Source: Symbiodinium microadriaticum (lineage: Eukaryota > Sar > Dinophyceae > Suessiales > Symbiodiniaceae). Taken from it: 64,000 nucleotides of DNA. This document shows, in pieces, positions 20,099 to 30,244 of the stretch. Within the stretch, counting starts at the first letter, position 1. Each line of letters opens with the position of its first letter. Position numbers and translations under genes: made by a program. The notes below the pieces were generated by a model, which was not told where the DNA came from, did no database searches, and was given only the letters and a program-made list of their open reading frames with translations. Location of the stretch: positions 192,074 through 256,073 of the forward strand of contig LSRX01000678.1 in the NCBI GenBank assembly GCA_001939145.1, in the 5' to 3' direction.

Positions 20099-20548
20099 CT
20101 ATAGGTCTATGACCACGGCTTCATGCGTCTTGCCTGAAGTAAAGAGTCCGATGGAGCAAGAAAGGAGCTGACGGAGGGCAGCTGAGGCTGACGGAACTTC
20201 CGAGGGGTTGGCAGCCCATTGTGACCTCGTCGGGTCGACTGGCGAGGGTCGCCAAGGTCGCATTGGACCCTCACGGTGCATCGGCTGGAAGGATCGCTTA
20301 CTTATAGATAGGTATGGAAACGGAGCCTCTGACTTCATGTCTCCTTTCGTCTGTGTGAGGCACCGCATACTTCTTGTCTGAGGAAGGTGAGCTGTTGATG
20401 ATGGTGCGCTAGCCTCAGTGCTGGGCGGGACTCGCCGACTTTGCATTCTAACTGTTTCCAGCTGCAGGTCTGCCGTGCGATATTTGGAGCGAGCAAGCTC
20501 CAGCGACGAGGAGTTGAAGCTAGAGTTTGTGCTGCCCTGAGAAGCCAT
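20099..20548 (-). CDS. Candidate Ser/Pro-rich 149-aa protein on the minus strand
   Basis: Begins MASQGSTNSSFNSSSLELAR with a plausible ATG. It is Ser/Thr/Pro/Arg-rich with no stops over 450 bp and looks like a disordered protein. It would be one of very few minus-strand genes here, so it may instead be a chance frame. No domain is recognised. Confidence 0.25.
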   Translation of the reverse strand: MASQGSTNSSFNSSSLELARSKYRTADLQLETVRMQSRRVPPSTEASAPSSTAHLPQTRSMRCLTQTKGDMKSEAPFPYLSISKRSFQPMHREGPMRPWRPSPVDPTRSQWAANPSEVPSASAALRQLLSCSIGLFTSGKTHEAVVIDL

Positions 20549-20643
20549 TTGAGTCCCGATTCTGCCCTTGCTTGTCGCTTGTAGACCTCAATGCAACCTC
20601 AACGAGGTTGACAAGACAAAACTTCCTGCTGATGTTCGTTTAG

Positions 20644-20832
20644 ATGCCTGGTGCAATCGATGGAATCGCCTTGGGTTCTGCTCGATTGAAAAAGCCGTCT
20701 GGCAGACCCCCTTCCACCGAGGACCTTGACCTGGACGAGAATTTCAGCCCGTCCACCTTTGCACCGTCACCAGCAGAGATGGCCACGGATGACGAGGACG
20801 ACTCCGAGTTGCCTCAGACTGGGCGTTTGTAA
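20644..20832 (+). CDS. Short acidic ORF, 62 aa
   Basis: MPGAIDGIALGSARLKKPSG then an acidic Pro/Ser tail (ATDDEDDSELPQTGRL) ending in TAA. The composition is typical of a disordered tail, and it may be the last exon of a larger gene rather than a gene of its own. No family is recognised. Confidence 0.35.
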   Translation: MPGAIDGIALGSARLKKPSGRPPSTEDLDLDENFSPSTFAPSPAEMATDDEDDSELPQTGRL

Positions 20833-21304
20833 GAGTAGCAGTGGCCAGAACGAGAGTCAGAAGGCGGCGGATCATTGATCGTGTCAGATTCGCTGATGGG
20901 GGGCAAATTGATACAGAGCACAAGTGTGTGGGGAACCCGAACTACAATTGGATCTAGGAGTTCAACCCGTAAAGACAGCTCGTGCGGTGCAGACTCGAAA
21001 AAGATGCAGGGGGGCCATCCTCCCAGTGCAATCGGATGCCCAACGAAGAGGGGTTACACTTGGGACTGAAATCAAACCTGGACGCGGGTTTCACGTACCT
21101 GCAGAAAGGAACCTGCTTGTGACGCGACGTAATCAACGAAGTGATATCCTCGCTGTTAAGAACCTTTTTAGTAAACCATCAGCAAGGAAATCCTGCCTGC
21201 AGCCTGTTGTTTACCTCCATTCATGATTTTCTTTTCGCGTCTCAGATGAGACCTGAGTGAATGTCGACGCTGAGCGACTCCGGCGAGTCCGGTGTACAAG
21301 TGTA

Positions 21305-21305
21305 A

Positions 21306-21336
<31 letters not shown>

Positions 21337-21447
21337 CGTGTGCATGTGTCAATGTGTATGTGTGCGTGTGTGTGTGTGTGTGCGCCTGTGTGTGCGTCTG
21401 TGTGTGTCTCTGTGTGTTTGTGTGTGTGTGTGTGTGCGTGTGTGTGA
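21305..21447. repeat. TG microsatellite, interrupted
   Basis: About 140 bp of TG with CG, CA and TC interruptions. Long Cys/Val and His/Thr frames across it on both strands are repeat by-products. Confidence 0.95.
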
Positions 21448-21769
21448 GACATGCTTACTCTGCATGCTATGCGGGTGCCGACCGTTCTGCAGTCGTAAGT
21501 TCATTAGAGCGTAAGGGTGCCCTCGTGCAAACGGGTGGGCTATGCACAAGACTGCGCGTGAAGTCGCACCACGGAAAGATCGAGCCTGCTATTCAGGCAA
21601 TGGAGTGGGAGCACATCTGACGCTCGAAGCGCTGCTCCTCACCGTATGCCTCCTGCCTGAGCCTGCATTGGAGCAGCTGTCTTGCGGTGATCGACATACA
21701 TGTTCCGCAGGTGACACGAGACAGCTAGCTGCTTCATTTAAAACGTAATTGTACAGAGCGCAGCCGAGC

Positions 21770-22300
21770 GCATGTGCGGCACTTGGAATTCGGCAGATGT
21801 TAGGTCACAAGTGCCGTGGACGTTTTCGGTGAATTGTCGAATGGGGCTGGCAATGATGTTGCCGTGTATGGATGTTAACAGACCAGAAAGATGCTGTTAT
21901 GCATATCGGACATCCTGCCTTGCCCCGAAAAGATTTCAGCGCGTGTCTGACTCTCGATGCTTCTTGCAGGAACCTGGCTGCCTGGAGGTGCAAGGTTCCC
22001 TCTGTAAACAAAACGACCAGGAACGTGAAATCAGTTTGTTTCTCCAACTTATGACTTACAATGCTTTGCTGCGCACGATCATGATGGGGTGTGGCATGAC
22101 AAAGCCAGTGGAACACTGGCTGCGCCTAGCCTATGAGGCAGACAGCATTGGCGGCAAACGCTGTGCTCGTGCGAGATGTCCAGCGCTGACAGCTTTAATT
22201 CCTGACCACATCATCAGGAGGGCTTGTGCGTGTATGTTGTCTAGGGGTGCTCGCCGTGCCCCGGTCAAAGACCGCAAAGACGCCACTTCGCGATAGAAAG
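21770..22300 (+). CDS. Unidentified exon candidates
   Basis: One frame is open from 21772 to 22296. Its later part (ISLFLQLMTYNALLRTIMMG, then MTKPVEHWLRLAYEADSIGG, about 22031-22160) has protein texture. No family is recognised. The earlier half is weaker and may be intron. Confidence 0.28.
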
Positions 22301-22669
22301 CAAAAGGATCTCGAGGTCCACGCACTCCGTGAGCCTCAACCAGCGCGATGCCTTCGCTGACAGTTGCTTTGTGGCCGGAGCTTTGTGGGTTCGAGAAGGG
22401 AGATTTTGATACTTTCGGCCTTCCGTGAAGAGGAGCAACGGACATCTGAGCACCTTTGCACCAATCAAATCAGTCCGAACGCCTTCTGTGAGGAACCTGT
22501 GTGAAAGATGCTCCAGAACCTTGCGTTCATGCGGCCCAAGGATTGACAGAAGCTTTTTGTAGTTCTGTTTTGGCATTCGACCGACTCTGCGTGTTCGCCA
22601 GGAGTACTTCACTCCGAACCAGAGAGCAATCGGTCGTGCAGTGGCGTTCCTGACTACCATCGTGCTCAT
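22265..22669 (-). CDS. Candidate basic 134-aa protein on the minus strand
   Basis: ATG start, no stop for 405 bp, and a basic helical-looking stretch (MPKQNYKKLLSILGPHERKV). The + strand over the same bases has stops in all frames. No family is recognised. Against it: the secure genes all run the other way. Confidence 0.22.
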   Translation of the reverse strand: MSTMVVRNATARPIALWFGVKYSWRTRRVGRMPKQNYKKLLSILGPHERKVLEHLSHRFLTEGVRTDLIGAKVLRCPLLLFTEGRKYQNLPSRTHKAPATKQLSAKASRWLRLTECVDLEILLLSIAKWRLCGL

Positions 22670-22739
22670 TGTGCCCTGGATGAATACGCATGTGCGTGCA
22701 ACAGTACTGCAGTAACAGTTTGCCGTCTTGGCACTATAT

Positions 22740-24830
22740 GCCCTATGCAGAACGGTGGCTGAGTGACATTGTGGCAGATACTGACAGTTTTTCCAACGAT
22801 GCCAATTGCTGCTTACAAGGTGCAGCTGGGCGACAGGGTCTCAGTGACTGCAGCGTTCAGGCAACTGGTTTCGCGATTCCATGTTGCGTCGCTTTTGAAG
22901 GAGAACTTGGACATGCCCGAGAACCCGAAGTATGCGTGAGCTCAGGGTTCGGTGGCAGGGCGTGAAAATCAGACCGCCCTGAGTCTCACCGGCGCTTGAT
23001 CAAGCCTGCCGTGCTGTGAGCTTGCGGAGCAGATAACACAGCAGACGGCCAACGCATCGAAGACATGGACGGTGACAATTTACGGTGTCCCTTGTGCGGG
23101 TGCGCGCGCGCACAAAAAAGGTACCTGCAGGTACTTGTAAGCCGCGACGTGCGGAATTCTAACATCTTATCCTCCCGGCCTGGTCACTTGGGCAAATTCT
23201 GACAGGTGCAAGATTTCCTCCTGAACAGACGTATCTTCGACATCATTCACGATGATGCTCCTGGGATGCAGCTTAGCTTGGACCGACTACGACTTTCCCT
23301 GTTCGAGCTCGGCAGTCGCCGGTCACCAATGCCATCCGCAAGTGGGCGCTCGCCACAGCTTCCGATTGTGGAGGGGGACGGTGGCGATGTCAGAAAGCTT
23401 GGATGACTGCTCCGTCAGCAGGGCCGTGTACAGTTGCTGGCTATGCAGAGCGGATCATCGGAAGGCTCTTGCTTTAGCTGTCGCTGCTGAACCGTGGGTT
23501 GTTCTTTCCTGCAAGTTTTTGGAGGAGTTGTGCGAGAAATCGTTCAGAGCATGGGCCCAGACTTCGTCAACTTCATACTTTGCAGGACCGGAGCTGCAAG
23601 AACTGATCTTTGCGATCGGCACCTGTGCATTACTGGCAGCAGGAGTTTTCTCAGCTTCTTCCCTTCTCTCCTGCAGCAGTTGATGCTGCCTGAAGCAGCT
23701 TGGCTCGGAATCATGCCGCAGTGACCTTGAAAGACTTGAAAGCACTGAAACACGCCTGAGGCCCCTCCTCTCGGAGCTGATGAGGGCGTCTCGGCAGGCC
23801 CGGCTGTGCATCAAAGGAACGGAAGAATTGGAGAACGTATCTGCAGCCGAGGTAAGTCCAAGTCGGGCCTTGCCAGGTACGGGCATGCAGGGGAAATGGG
23901 GGCACATCCGAAAATCCTTTGCTTGTGCCTGTGCCCCAGGACAGCTGCCAGATCTGATGCTTGGCCTCAAGAGGCTGCGATAGTCGGTCCTGTCTCCTCA
24001 TGCTTGGGACGCTCGCTTGGTGCAGGATGGGCGCGAGGGCGCACCTCCAATCTCTTGGTGCGCAGTCACGTGATGCTTCGCTTCGGAAATTTGGAAGCCC
24101 GAATGGCCGGTAAGAGCAGGATTTTGCGCTTTCTCCAGCAGAGGAATGAGGCCACGAAGCAGACCATGAAGACCCTGAGCATGCTAGGGTTCCTTTGAGG
24201 CCAAGATGCAGAAAGTCACAGAGCCCGAGCTTCTCCCGCTTGTGGTTCCGAACATGCTCGCTGCCCTTACAGAGCGATCGAGGACTCTAGCAGCAGTTGG
24301 CAAGCTTTGTTGCGTGGGAGATCTTCGCGCAGCATGGCGCAACAGATGCAACAACTTTGACATCAGGACATTTGCTCACTCGTTGCTGCACAAGCTCAAG
24401 GCGGGTTTCCAGTTGCTCAAGCCTTGTCCGCTTCTTCTGGATTTCAGATCGAGTCATGCCTGAGAATCCGGCAGAGGTATGTGCTGCCGCAGCTGGAGCT
24501 GGCCTGGTCCTTTGTGAACACCACATTGCCAAAGATCCTCAAAACGACGCGGAAAGCGCATTCAGCTTCCAAGGCTGTGTGGTGTACGCTGCAACGCTTT
24601 TCCGCGGCTTCGGCAAGAAGGTGGGGGTCGTTTGCAGGATGGGGCTGCTTTAGAGCGCTGCCGCCACCAGGCCTTGCTTGAGAGTCTGGCCTCGGGGGGG
24701 CTGGGCGTCCTGGTGAAAGACGGGGAGGAGAGTCGAAAGAAGGCTCGTCTGGCGGCGGTCCTGGGCCTGCTCAGCCACGGCCTCGCTGGACCCTCTGTGG
24801 CCTCGTCCCCATGTCAACCAGCAGCCAGGT
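22740..24830 (+). CDS. Unidentified multi-exon gene, helical-repeat-like
   Basis: Coding-like segments: VQLGDRVSVTAAFRQLVSRF (about 22820); ALALAVAAEPWVVLSCKFLE (about 23470); LMRASRQARLCIKGTEELEN (about 23778) ending at a clear GTAAGT donor near 23852; AGKSRILRFLQQRNEATKQT (about 24107); TEPELLPLVVPNMLAALTER (about 24216); RYVLPQLELAWSFVNTTLPK (about 24476); and ALLESLASGGLGVLVKDGEE (about 24672). The last three have the alternating hydrophobic pattern of HEAT/ARM helices, but no family can be named. It may be more than one gene. Confidence 0.35.
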
Positions 24831-25199
24831 GCAGGCGGTGCAATCGTGGTCGGGATGTCCTTCGAGCGCTTCAACCGTCGTCCGAAGGACGGAGAGGGTC
24901 CAACGGTCTACTGCATTCGTCGGCTTTCGATTGGAAAATCTTGAAGGACCCCAGGAGTCTTCAGCCATCGACAGATCGGTTGGGTCCTTGGGGATTTATA
25001 GAGTGCAATGCATCATCTCTTACATGCACTCTCGGAGGCCTTTCGAGCCCGAGCGCGAAGCATCTCCTCCAAGCTCAGAGGTGTTCTGAGGCTAACAGAG
25101 TGATCGAGGGAGCACCAAGCCCAGGCATTCCGATGCTTGAGGCATCGGGGTCAGCTGTTGGGCTGCTGATTAGTCAGTGCACAGGCCCGATTGAGCAAA

Positions 25200-26640
25200 C
25201 ACGGTAAGACAATAGACAAGTCACACAGATACCTTGCCAATCGCTGTTTTGGTGATTTCTAGACTCCAGACGATAGACAATGATGAAGACGAGAGTCATG
25301 CTATCAAGGTGCTACCAGTCCTGCAGCTGTTTACAGCTGATTTGTGAAGCTTGCAGGCGCACCTGTGATGCTCTGTACGAGGTTCTCTTTTGATTCGTGC
25401 TAAGGATGCTCAGCTCGAGACATGAAATTCACGTCTCGCAGCAGTGTACCAAACTTCACCATTCGTGTCCAGCAGAACGCCCACAATTCCTTCAAGGGAC
25501 GGCAAAACGGAGGGCAGGCCCTGCTTTTTGCCTCGACATCTGCTGATGCTGTGCTCATGCAAGAGAGTGTTGATGCCCGTTAGGATCCCGTTAGGGCCTC
25601 CTTCGGAAGCAGATGGGAGTCGATTGGCCTGCAGCGCAGACTATGCATGAATTGAGAGCGAGTCAAAGACAGATGCGCACTTCACAGTCCAGTCTCGTAT
25701 TCATGTAATCATTTTAAGAAGTTCGTAGGTCGCTTATGGCTGAATCTGGCAGCGAAGACGGTTCGGATGCGCAGTCAAGTGGCGGTGAAGATCCTGGGTG
25801 TCTCGCAGCTTTCGCCGTGAGCCCAACTCCCTTTGAGAAGATATCTTGCCGGATGCCCAGGCTTGTGCTGCCCGCTTCCTGTGTGAACTGTTCCATGGTG
25901 TCAGGGTGACTTGCAGTGCACTTTTGATAGCCGAGTTCGCAATCCTCAGTTCTCCCTCGGTCGCTCCCTTCTGCTCGGACTTCTGTGCGTAGTTTACAAC
26001 GAGAAACTGAAGGGGTGTGCCAACATTCATTCTGCAACGTTCCAGAGGACTGAGCTATTCAAGATGCTGGTGGGGTTTCGCGTGGGGTGAGGGCTGACAA
26101 CACCAGTGCGATTCAGTTCTGTTCCGTTCCATTCTTCTGCTCCTAGCGCACTCTTAGCCAGCGTCGCAGGGGCAGCCACAAACGTAAGGGTAAGACGGCG
26201 GATGTATTTGTGCATCACTGCATAGTCCAAGGCACGGTGAACGAACTACTTCGCCGGCTAAGGCCTGGGCGAAGGTGCTTTCGGTGCGGTTTGGCTCGCA
26301 CGGTGCAAAGAGACGGGTCGCAACATCGCCTTGAAGGACTTGCGGGCATCGCACAAAGCGCTTGGGGCCAATTGGGGCGAGGATATGTAAGAGTTGTTCA
26401 TCAATTCTCACTCACTCTAGTCTTTATGTCGGTATGTGTTGGTTCGTGTCTGACGGCTCCTGCTTGTGTGGTCATTGGCAGTGCCTGGGAAATACGTGAA
26501 AGACTCATACCCCATCTTGCCAGCAGCCGTCCCCGTCCTGCTACACCCCACATCAGCAATTGTGCAACAATGCACTGAATCTACAACTCTCCTTCTCCTT
26601 GAGGCACAAACACACACACAGGGAATGAATAGGTCACTGC
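25200..26640. other. No gene supported
   Basis: Only short frames without protein texture on either strand. It may contain introns or untranslated ends of the flanking gene, and lies between the helical-repeat candidate and a microsatellite cluster. Confidence 0.4.
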
Positions 26641-26646
26641 GCAGGT

Positions 26647-26750
26647 CGTATGTATGTACTTAGTAATGTAGTGTAATGTAATGTAATATAATATAATGTA
26701 ATGTATGTACGTATGTATATATGTATGTATGTATGTATATATGTATGTAG
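26647..26750. repeat. ATGT/ATGTA microsatellite
   Basis: AATGT and ATGT units with TATA interruptions. This is an A/T-rich island next to a second tetranucleotide run. Confidence 0.92.
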
Positions 26751-26906
26751 AGCTGTATCTATGCAACTATACCGTCATAGAGTTTTAGCGCAAGTGTATC
26801 GCCGTATATAAATATAAATACACACAACTACATTCTATACACATAGTTGTAGAACTACATAAGTAAAGGAGGCAGTTGTATGATTCAACATTAAAATCAT
26901 TATGCA

Positions 26907-26996
26907 TCTATCTATCTATGTATCCATCTACCTGTCTATCTGTCTATCGATCGATCTATCTATCTAGCTAGGTAGCTAGCTAGCTATCTATCTATG
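26907..26996. repeat. TCTA/GCTA microsatellite
   Basis: Tetranucleotide run of ATCT, GTCT and AGCT variants, about 90 bp. Confidence 0.92.
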
Positions 26997-27423
26997 CACA
27001 CACATACGTTTATTGATTGACCTGTCACACGTGTACAATTATCTTGAAGCTCCCGAGACCCCACCGTGATGCCAAAATGCGTGCCACACTGTGGCGGGAA
27101 CACACGTCCCTCCCGAAAATGGGAGCAAGGATGTTGGAGGCGCAGACACGAGTCGCAACGCCTCATAAGCTTCACAAAGTTGGCCTTCACACCAACATCA
27201 CCGCAAGCATCCTGTAAACCACCTCCCGCCCGAGATCCAACGGTACATTGGTTGGTTGGCATATCCTCCACGCGCGACTAGATAGAACTTTGATAATTGC
27301 GACGTCATATGCTCATGTAGGTCACATAGGAAAACCTCTCAGGGTTCGGGCTGAATTTGCATCGGTGTTAGTGAGCCAACTGTCACTGAACAAAACGACG
27401 ACGCCTTTGAATGCACTGTTCAG

Positions 27424-28455
27424 GAAGTTCCCCGACACTTGGCAGAGCCACACCTTCTGTACCCCGAGCGGGACGTGCTTCGTCAGGCGAATCTTTCGTT
27501 GATGTGTGCCAAAAATTTAGTGCTATACTTACTCCGCCCCGAGGTCGCTCGGTCGAGAGAAGATGGGTCGTCCTGGGTTAGCCCTGCGTTGACTGAGCTG
27601 GTGATGTCTTTCACAACCTCTTTCGCGATATGCTTAGCTATGGAGTTGGTCGAGGGCGCCCACCTGCTCGACCATGTGCGTGCAGCTTCTCGCATGTCCG
27701 AGTTGCATGTGCAATGGTATACTGCAGAGCTTGCTGCGGCCCTCACGTGGCTACACACAGCGGGTTGGTTGTACAGAGATTTGAAGCTTACCAATGTCAT
27801 GGTGTCCCTGTCGCAGGAATCTTACGGACGAGTGAAGTTGATTGACTATGGGTTCGCATTTTACGGTGCATGGTGCGATAAAGCTGTTGGAACTTTGCGC
27901 ACGATGGCTCCCGAAGTCATTTGCTGTGCAGATAGCAGCTGGTTGGAGCACCTGAAGTTGGTCTGTCCGACAGCCGTTGTGGGTTACGGTCCCGCTGCAG
28001 ATTGGTGGTCCTTGGGAATTCTACTGTACGAGCTGCTAACTGGCCAGCCGCCATATGGACACCAAGATGACATCGTCCTGGAGGGGTTTCAGACGCTGCA
28101 AGCTCAGCTGGCAAGTCCTGGCATGCAGTGGCCGGGCGATTCTGAGGCAAGCATCTCGGCAGCACTTGCATCAAGCTTGCTCGAAAGGCTTGACGGCTTT
28201 TCGCACATGCTTTCGTTACAGCATGGCTCTGCATGCTGTCGTTTCCCTACAAGCTCAAGTGGAGGTGGTGCAGCCAAAGAAGCTGTCAGTGCCTTCTGCC
28301 GAATTGATCCGGCAGACAGACCTAGTTCTGGTGCGGAAGTGCGGCGATATGAGTTCTTCGCATCCATCGACTGGGCTGCAGTCGACTCGAGCACGGCGCC
28401 AGGCTTGGCACATCCTCGGAGTCATGCATTGCTCAACTTTCGGCTGTCCCCTTAA
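27424..28455 (+). CDS. AGC-type Ser/Thr protein kinase (C-lobe exon)
   Basis: Phosphorylates Ser/Thr of unknown targets. The exon opens after ttcag at 27423 (AG|G). ERDVLRQA supplies the helix-C Glu; FTTSFAICLAMELVEG is the strand before the hinge; YRDLKLTNVMV is the catalytic loop in the AGC form (YRDLK); LIDYGFA has DYG for DFG; GTLRTMAPEV is the APE motif; GYGPAADWWSLGILLYELL is helix F. The end RRYEFFASIDWAAV resembles the start of the AGC tail (H-x-F-F-x-x-I-D-W). The glycine loop and ATP-lysine must lie upstream in an exon not recognised. Residues coded at about 27487-27580 do not fit the fold between helix C and strand 4 and look like an intron that happens to stay open. PKA/PKG-like is likelier than PKC-like, without proof. 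Confidence 0.88.
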   Translation, partial: EVPRHLAEPHLLYPERDVLRQANLSLMCAKNLVLYLLRPEVARSREDGSSWVSPALTELVMSFTTSFAICLAMELVEGAHLLDHVRAASRMSELHVQWYTAELAAALTWLHTAGWLYRDLKLTNVMVSLSQESYGRVKLIDYGFAFYGAWCDKAVGTLRTMAPEVICCADSSWLEHLKLVCPTAVVGYGPAADWWSLGILLYELLTGQPPYGHQDDIVLEGFQTLQAQLASPGMQWPGDSEASISAALASSLLERLDGFSHMLSLQHGSACCRFPTSSSGGGAAKEAVSAFCRIDPADRPSSGAEVRRYEFFASIDWAAVDSSTAPGLAHPRSHALLNFRLSP

Positions 28456-28856
28456 TTGCGAGTGGTAGGACCTTCCTTCGATACGACGCTGGGGCACACT
28501 GCAGCCTCAGCTGCAGCAGATCCTTGCCGGCCTAGACGAGGAGCATTGCCGGTGGCTTGTGAGGACCCGGGACCAGCAATGTGCAAGCCCCGAGGGTCCC
28601 ATGATGTCCCAGCTTTGAGTTCGAGCTCCAAACACGCTATGCCTGCCAGGAGCCCGATCCATTTACTGATTGGTGACGCCTTCTATTTCTGCAGAGCGTT
28701 CTGCTTGCTCCAAAGCTTGTCCATAGGAATTCAATCTGCATGACTTAGAGACTTAGCTTCGGAGCCTTTGCGCATCCCAGTTCCTTTAGGAAAAAGCTGC
28801 GGATTTCACATTGTGTTGACACTGATGCAAGACTAGAAGTTTGGCTTTGATAGGAC
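28456..28856. other. Intergenic, no gene supported
   Basis: Kinase 3' region and the upstream region of the next gene. No convincing frame and no polyadenylation signal stand out. Confidence 0.4.
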
Positions 28857-28876
28857 TCGCCATCGCTTTGGCTCAG
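28857..28876 (+). promoter_or_regulatory. Spliced-leader-like relic upstream of a compact gene
   Basis: gccatcgctttggctcag, read against the dinoflagellate spliced leader end GCCATTTTGGCTCAAG, shares GCCAT and TTTGGCTCA with a small insertion and one missing A. It lies 55 nt before the ATG of a nearly intronless gene. Such relics arise when trans-spliced mRNAs are reverse transcribed and reinserted. The match is short and may be chance. Confidence 0.3.
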
Positions 28877-28931
28877 AATTTGCCAAGGCATCCAACTGCT
28901 CTGGCAGTGTGAGGGACGTAGGGTAAACCGA

Positions 28932-29962
28932 ATGAGGGCATTGCCCCGAGTGCTCGCAAGCGTCCTTTGTGGATATGTTGCTCTGTCTGCAGTGAATTGT
29001 TTCATTGCAAATGTGAGCAGCTCCCCGTCAAGAAGTCATCCCGGATACTTGGTCGGACAAGCTCCAGGTTCTCATCGAGGAAGGTTGCCAACCAAGGCAG
29101 TAGCTGAACCGGAAGTCCTGACACTCGAAAAGCCGGTCGCAGAAGCTGTCGACGACTCTGTGGTCGTCGAGCGTGCTAAGACAGAGGTGACAGACGTCGC
29201 GGAACTGCAAGGTGCTGGAAATCCTGTCGAGAATCGCAAACTTAGAGCTGCCATCGAGTCCATTCAGTTGGATCAAGAAGCTCTTCGCATGTCGACCCCT
29301 TTGATTTCCATCAAGACTATTCTGGCAACAGGTTCCGCGGCAGGGCTATCTGCACTGGCCACCCTTGTTGCAGCTTCACCGGAACTGTTTGTGTGGTTAC
29401 CGCCACTGACAACGCTAATCTTTTTGTATTCATCCCTGTCTGAAAGTGCCGCTGGCAGATATAGAGCAAAATCGAAGTACAACTATGGGCAATCCTCCAG
29501 GATTGCCGCCTTGGCCGAGTCAAGCCTAGCGACGGCGGAGGCGAAGACGGTCTTTTTTCCTTTCGGAGTTGGGCTGACGGCAATCACATCGGCAGCCTGC
29601 GTGAGCTTGAGAATATTCAACGAGAAAATTGGCGATTTCTTGCCTGAAGGAGAGTCGTTTTCAACAATTCTTGCAGGCGACAACGTTATTCTAATTTTGC
29701 TCGCCACGGCTTCTGTGTATGGAGCAATCCTCACAAGCCTCACATATGCCGTAGCCTCATTCTCCATCTTGTCTTGCGCGCAAAGTGGCTGCCCCTCTTC
29801 TCGAAATTTGCTCTCGAGGTGGCAACCCGAGCAGCGTTGATCCTGGATGAAAGTATCCAGAACTCTGCCGCAAGTGATTGGGAGGCAGGTCGTTTGCCAA
29901 AAAGGGCCAAGGAGCCAACTCCGGAGGCGGGAAGTCGGAGCCTGCTCGGTGTTGAGTTGTGA
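28932..29962 (+). CDS. Plastid-targeted multi-pass membrane protein of unknown function
   Basis: Starts at ATG 28932. A signal-peptide-like helix (residues 1-24, VLASVLCGYVALSAVNC) is followed at once by FIANVSSSPSRSHPG, the Phe-led Ser/Arg-rich transit stretch typical of peridinin-plastid proteins. A mature region of about 80 acidic residues leads to hydrophobic spans near 125-145 (GSAAGLSALATLVAA) and 150-165 (FVWLPPLTTLIFLYS), then YNYGQSSRIAALAESSLATA and further spans near 205-225 and 250-270 (NVILILLATASVYGAILTSL). At about 29748 the frame must change to reach WLPLFSKFALEVATRAALIL, ending at 29960-29962. A 38-nt GC-AG intron (29748-29785) would join them in phase; an indel is the alternative. 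It resembles conserved plastid membrane proteins of algae in layout, but no family is named. Confidence 0.75.
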
Positions 29963-30244
29963 GTTGTGCTTTTCCCCGCCTGGTCAGGATGAGCGAAATG
30001 TGGTCCTTGCCACCATCTTCTTCTGTTTGGTTCCTGTTCCCTTCATCGTATCTTGGTGTCGTGCTAGACCATGCTAGACCAGCTAGACTGCTACAGGAGC
30101 GAGCTTGCGCAGGGCTCACCTTAATGCCTGACAAATCGAAAGCTAGAAGTTCCCGCAACAAATTCCTGTAGAAGGTTTTCAGCGCAAGTCGCGACAAGTG
30201 TTTGGCACGTCCCACATGAGACAGCAAGGTAAGTGGAGTTGACT

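Noticed and set aside
21257-21620. Cys/Val frames and His/Thr frames
   Set aside because: TG microsatellite translated in two directions.
22740-22965. RMND1/DUF155-like or kinesin-like exon
   Set aside because: Resemblance was limited to a few hydrophobic positions and did not extend to the diagnostic motifs.
24200-24830. GCN1 or elongation factor 3 HEAT repeats
   Set aside because: Helical periodicity fits, but no family motif could be matched, so only 'helical-repeat-like' is stated.
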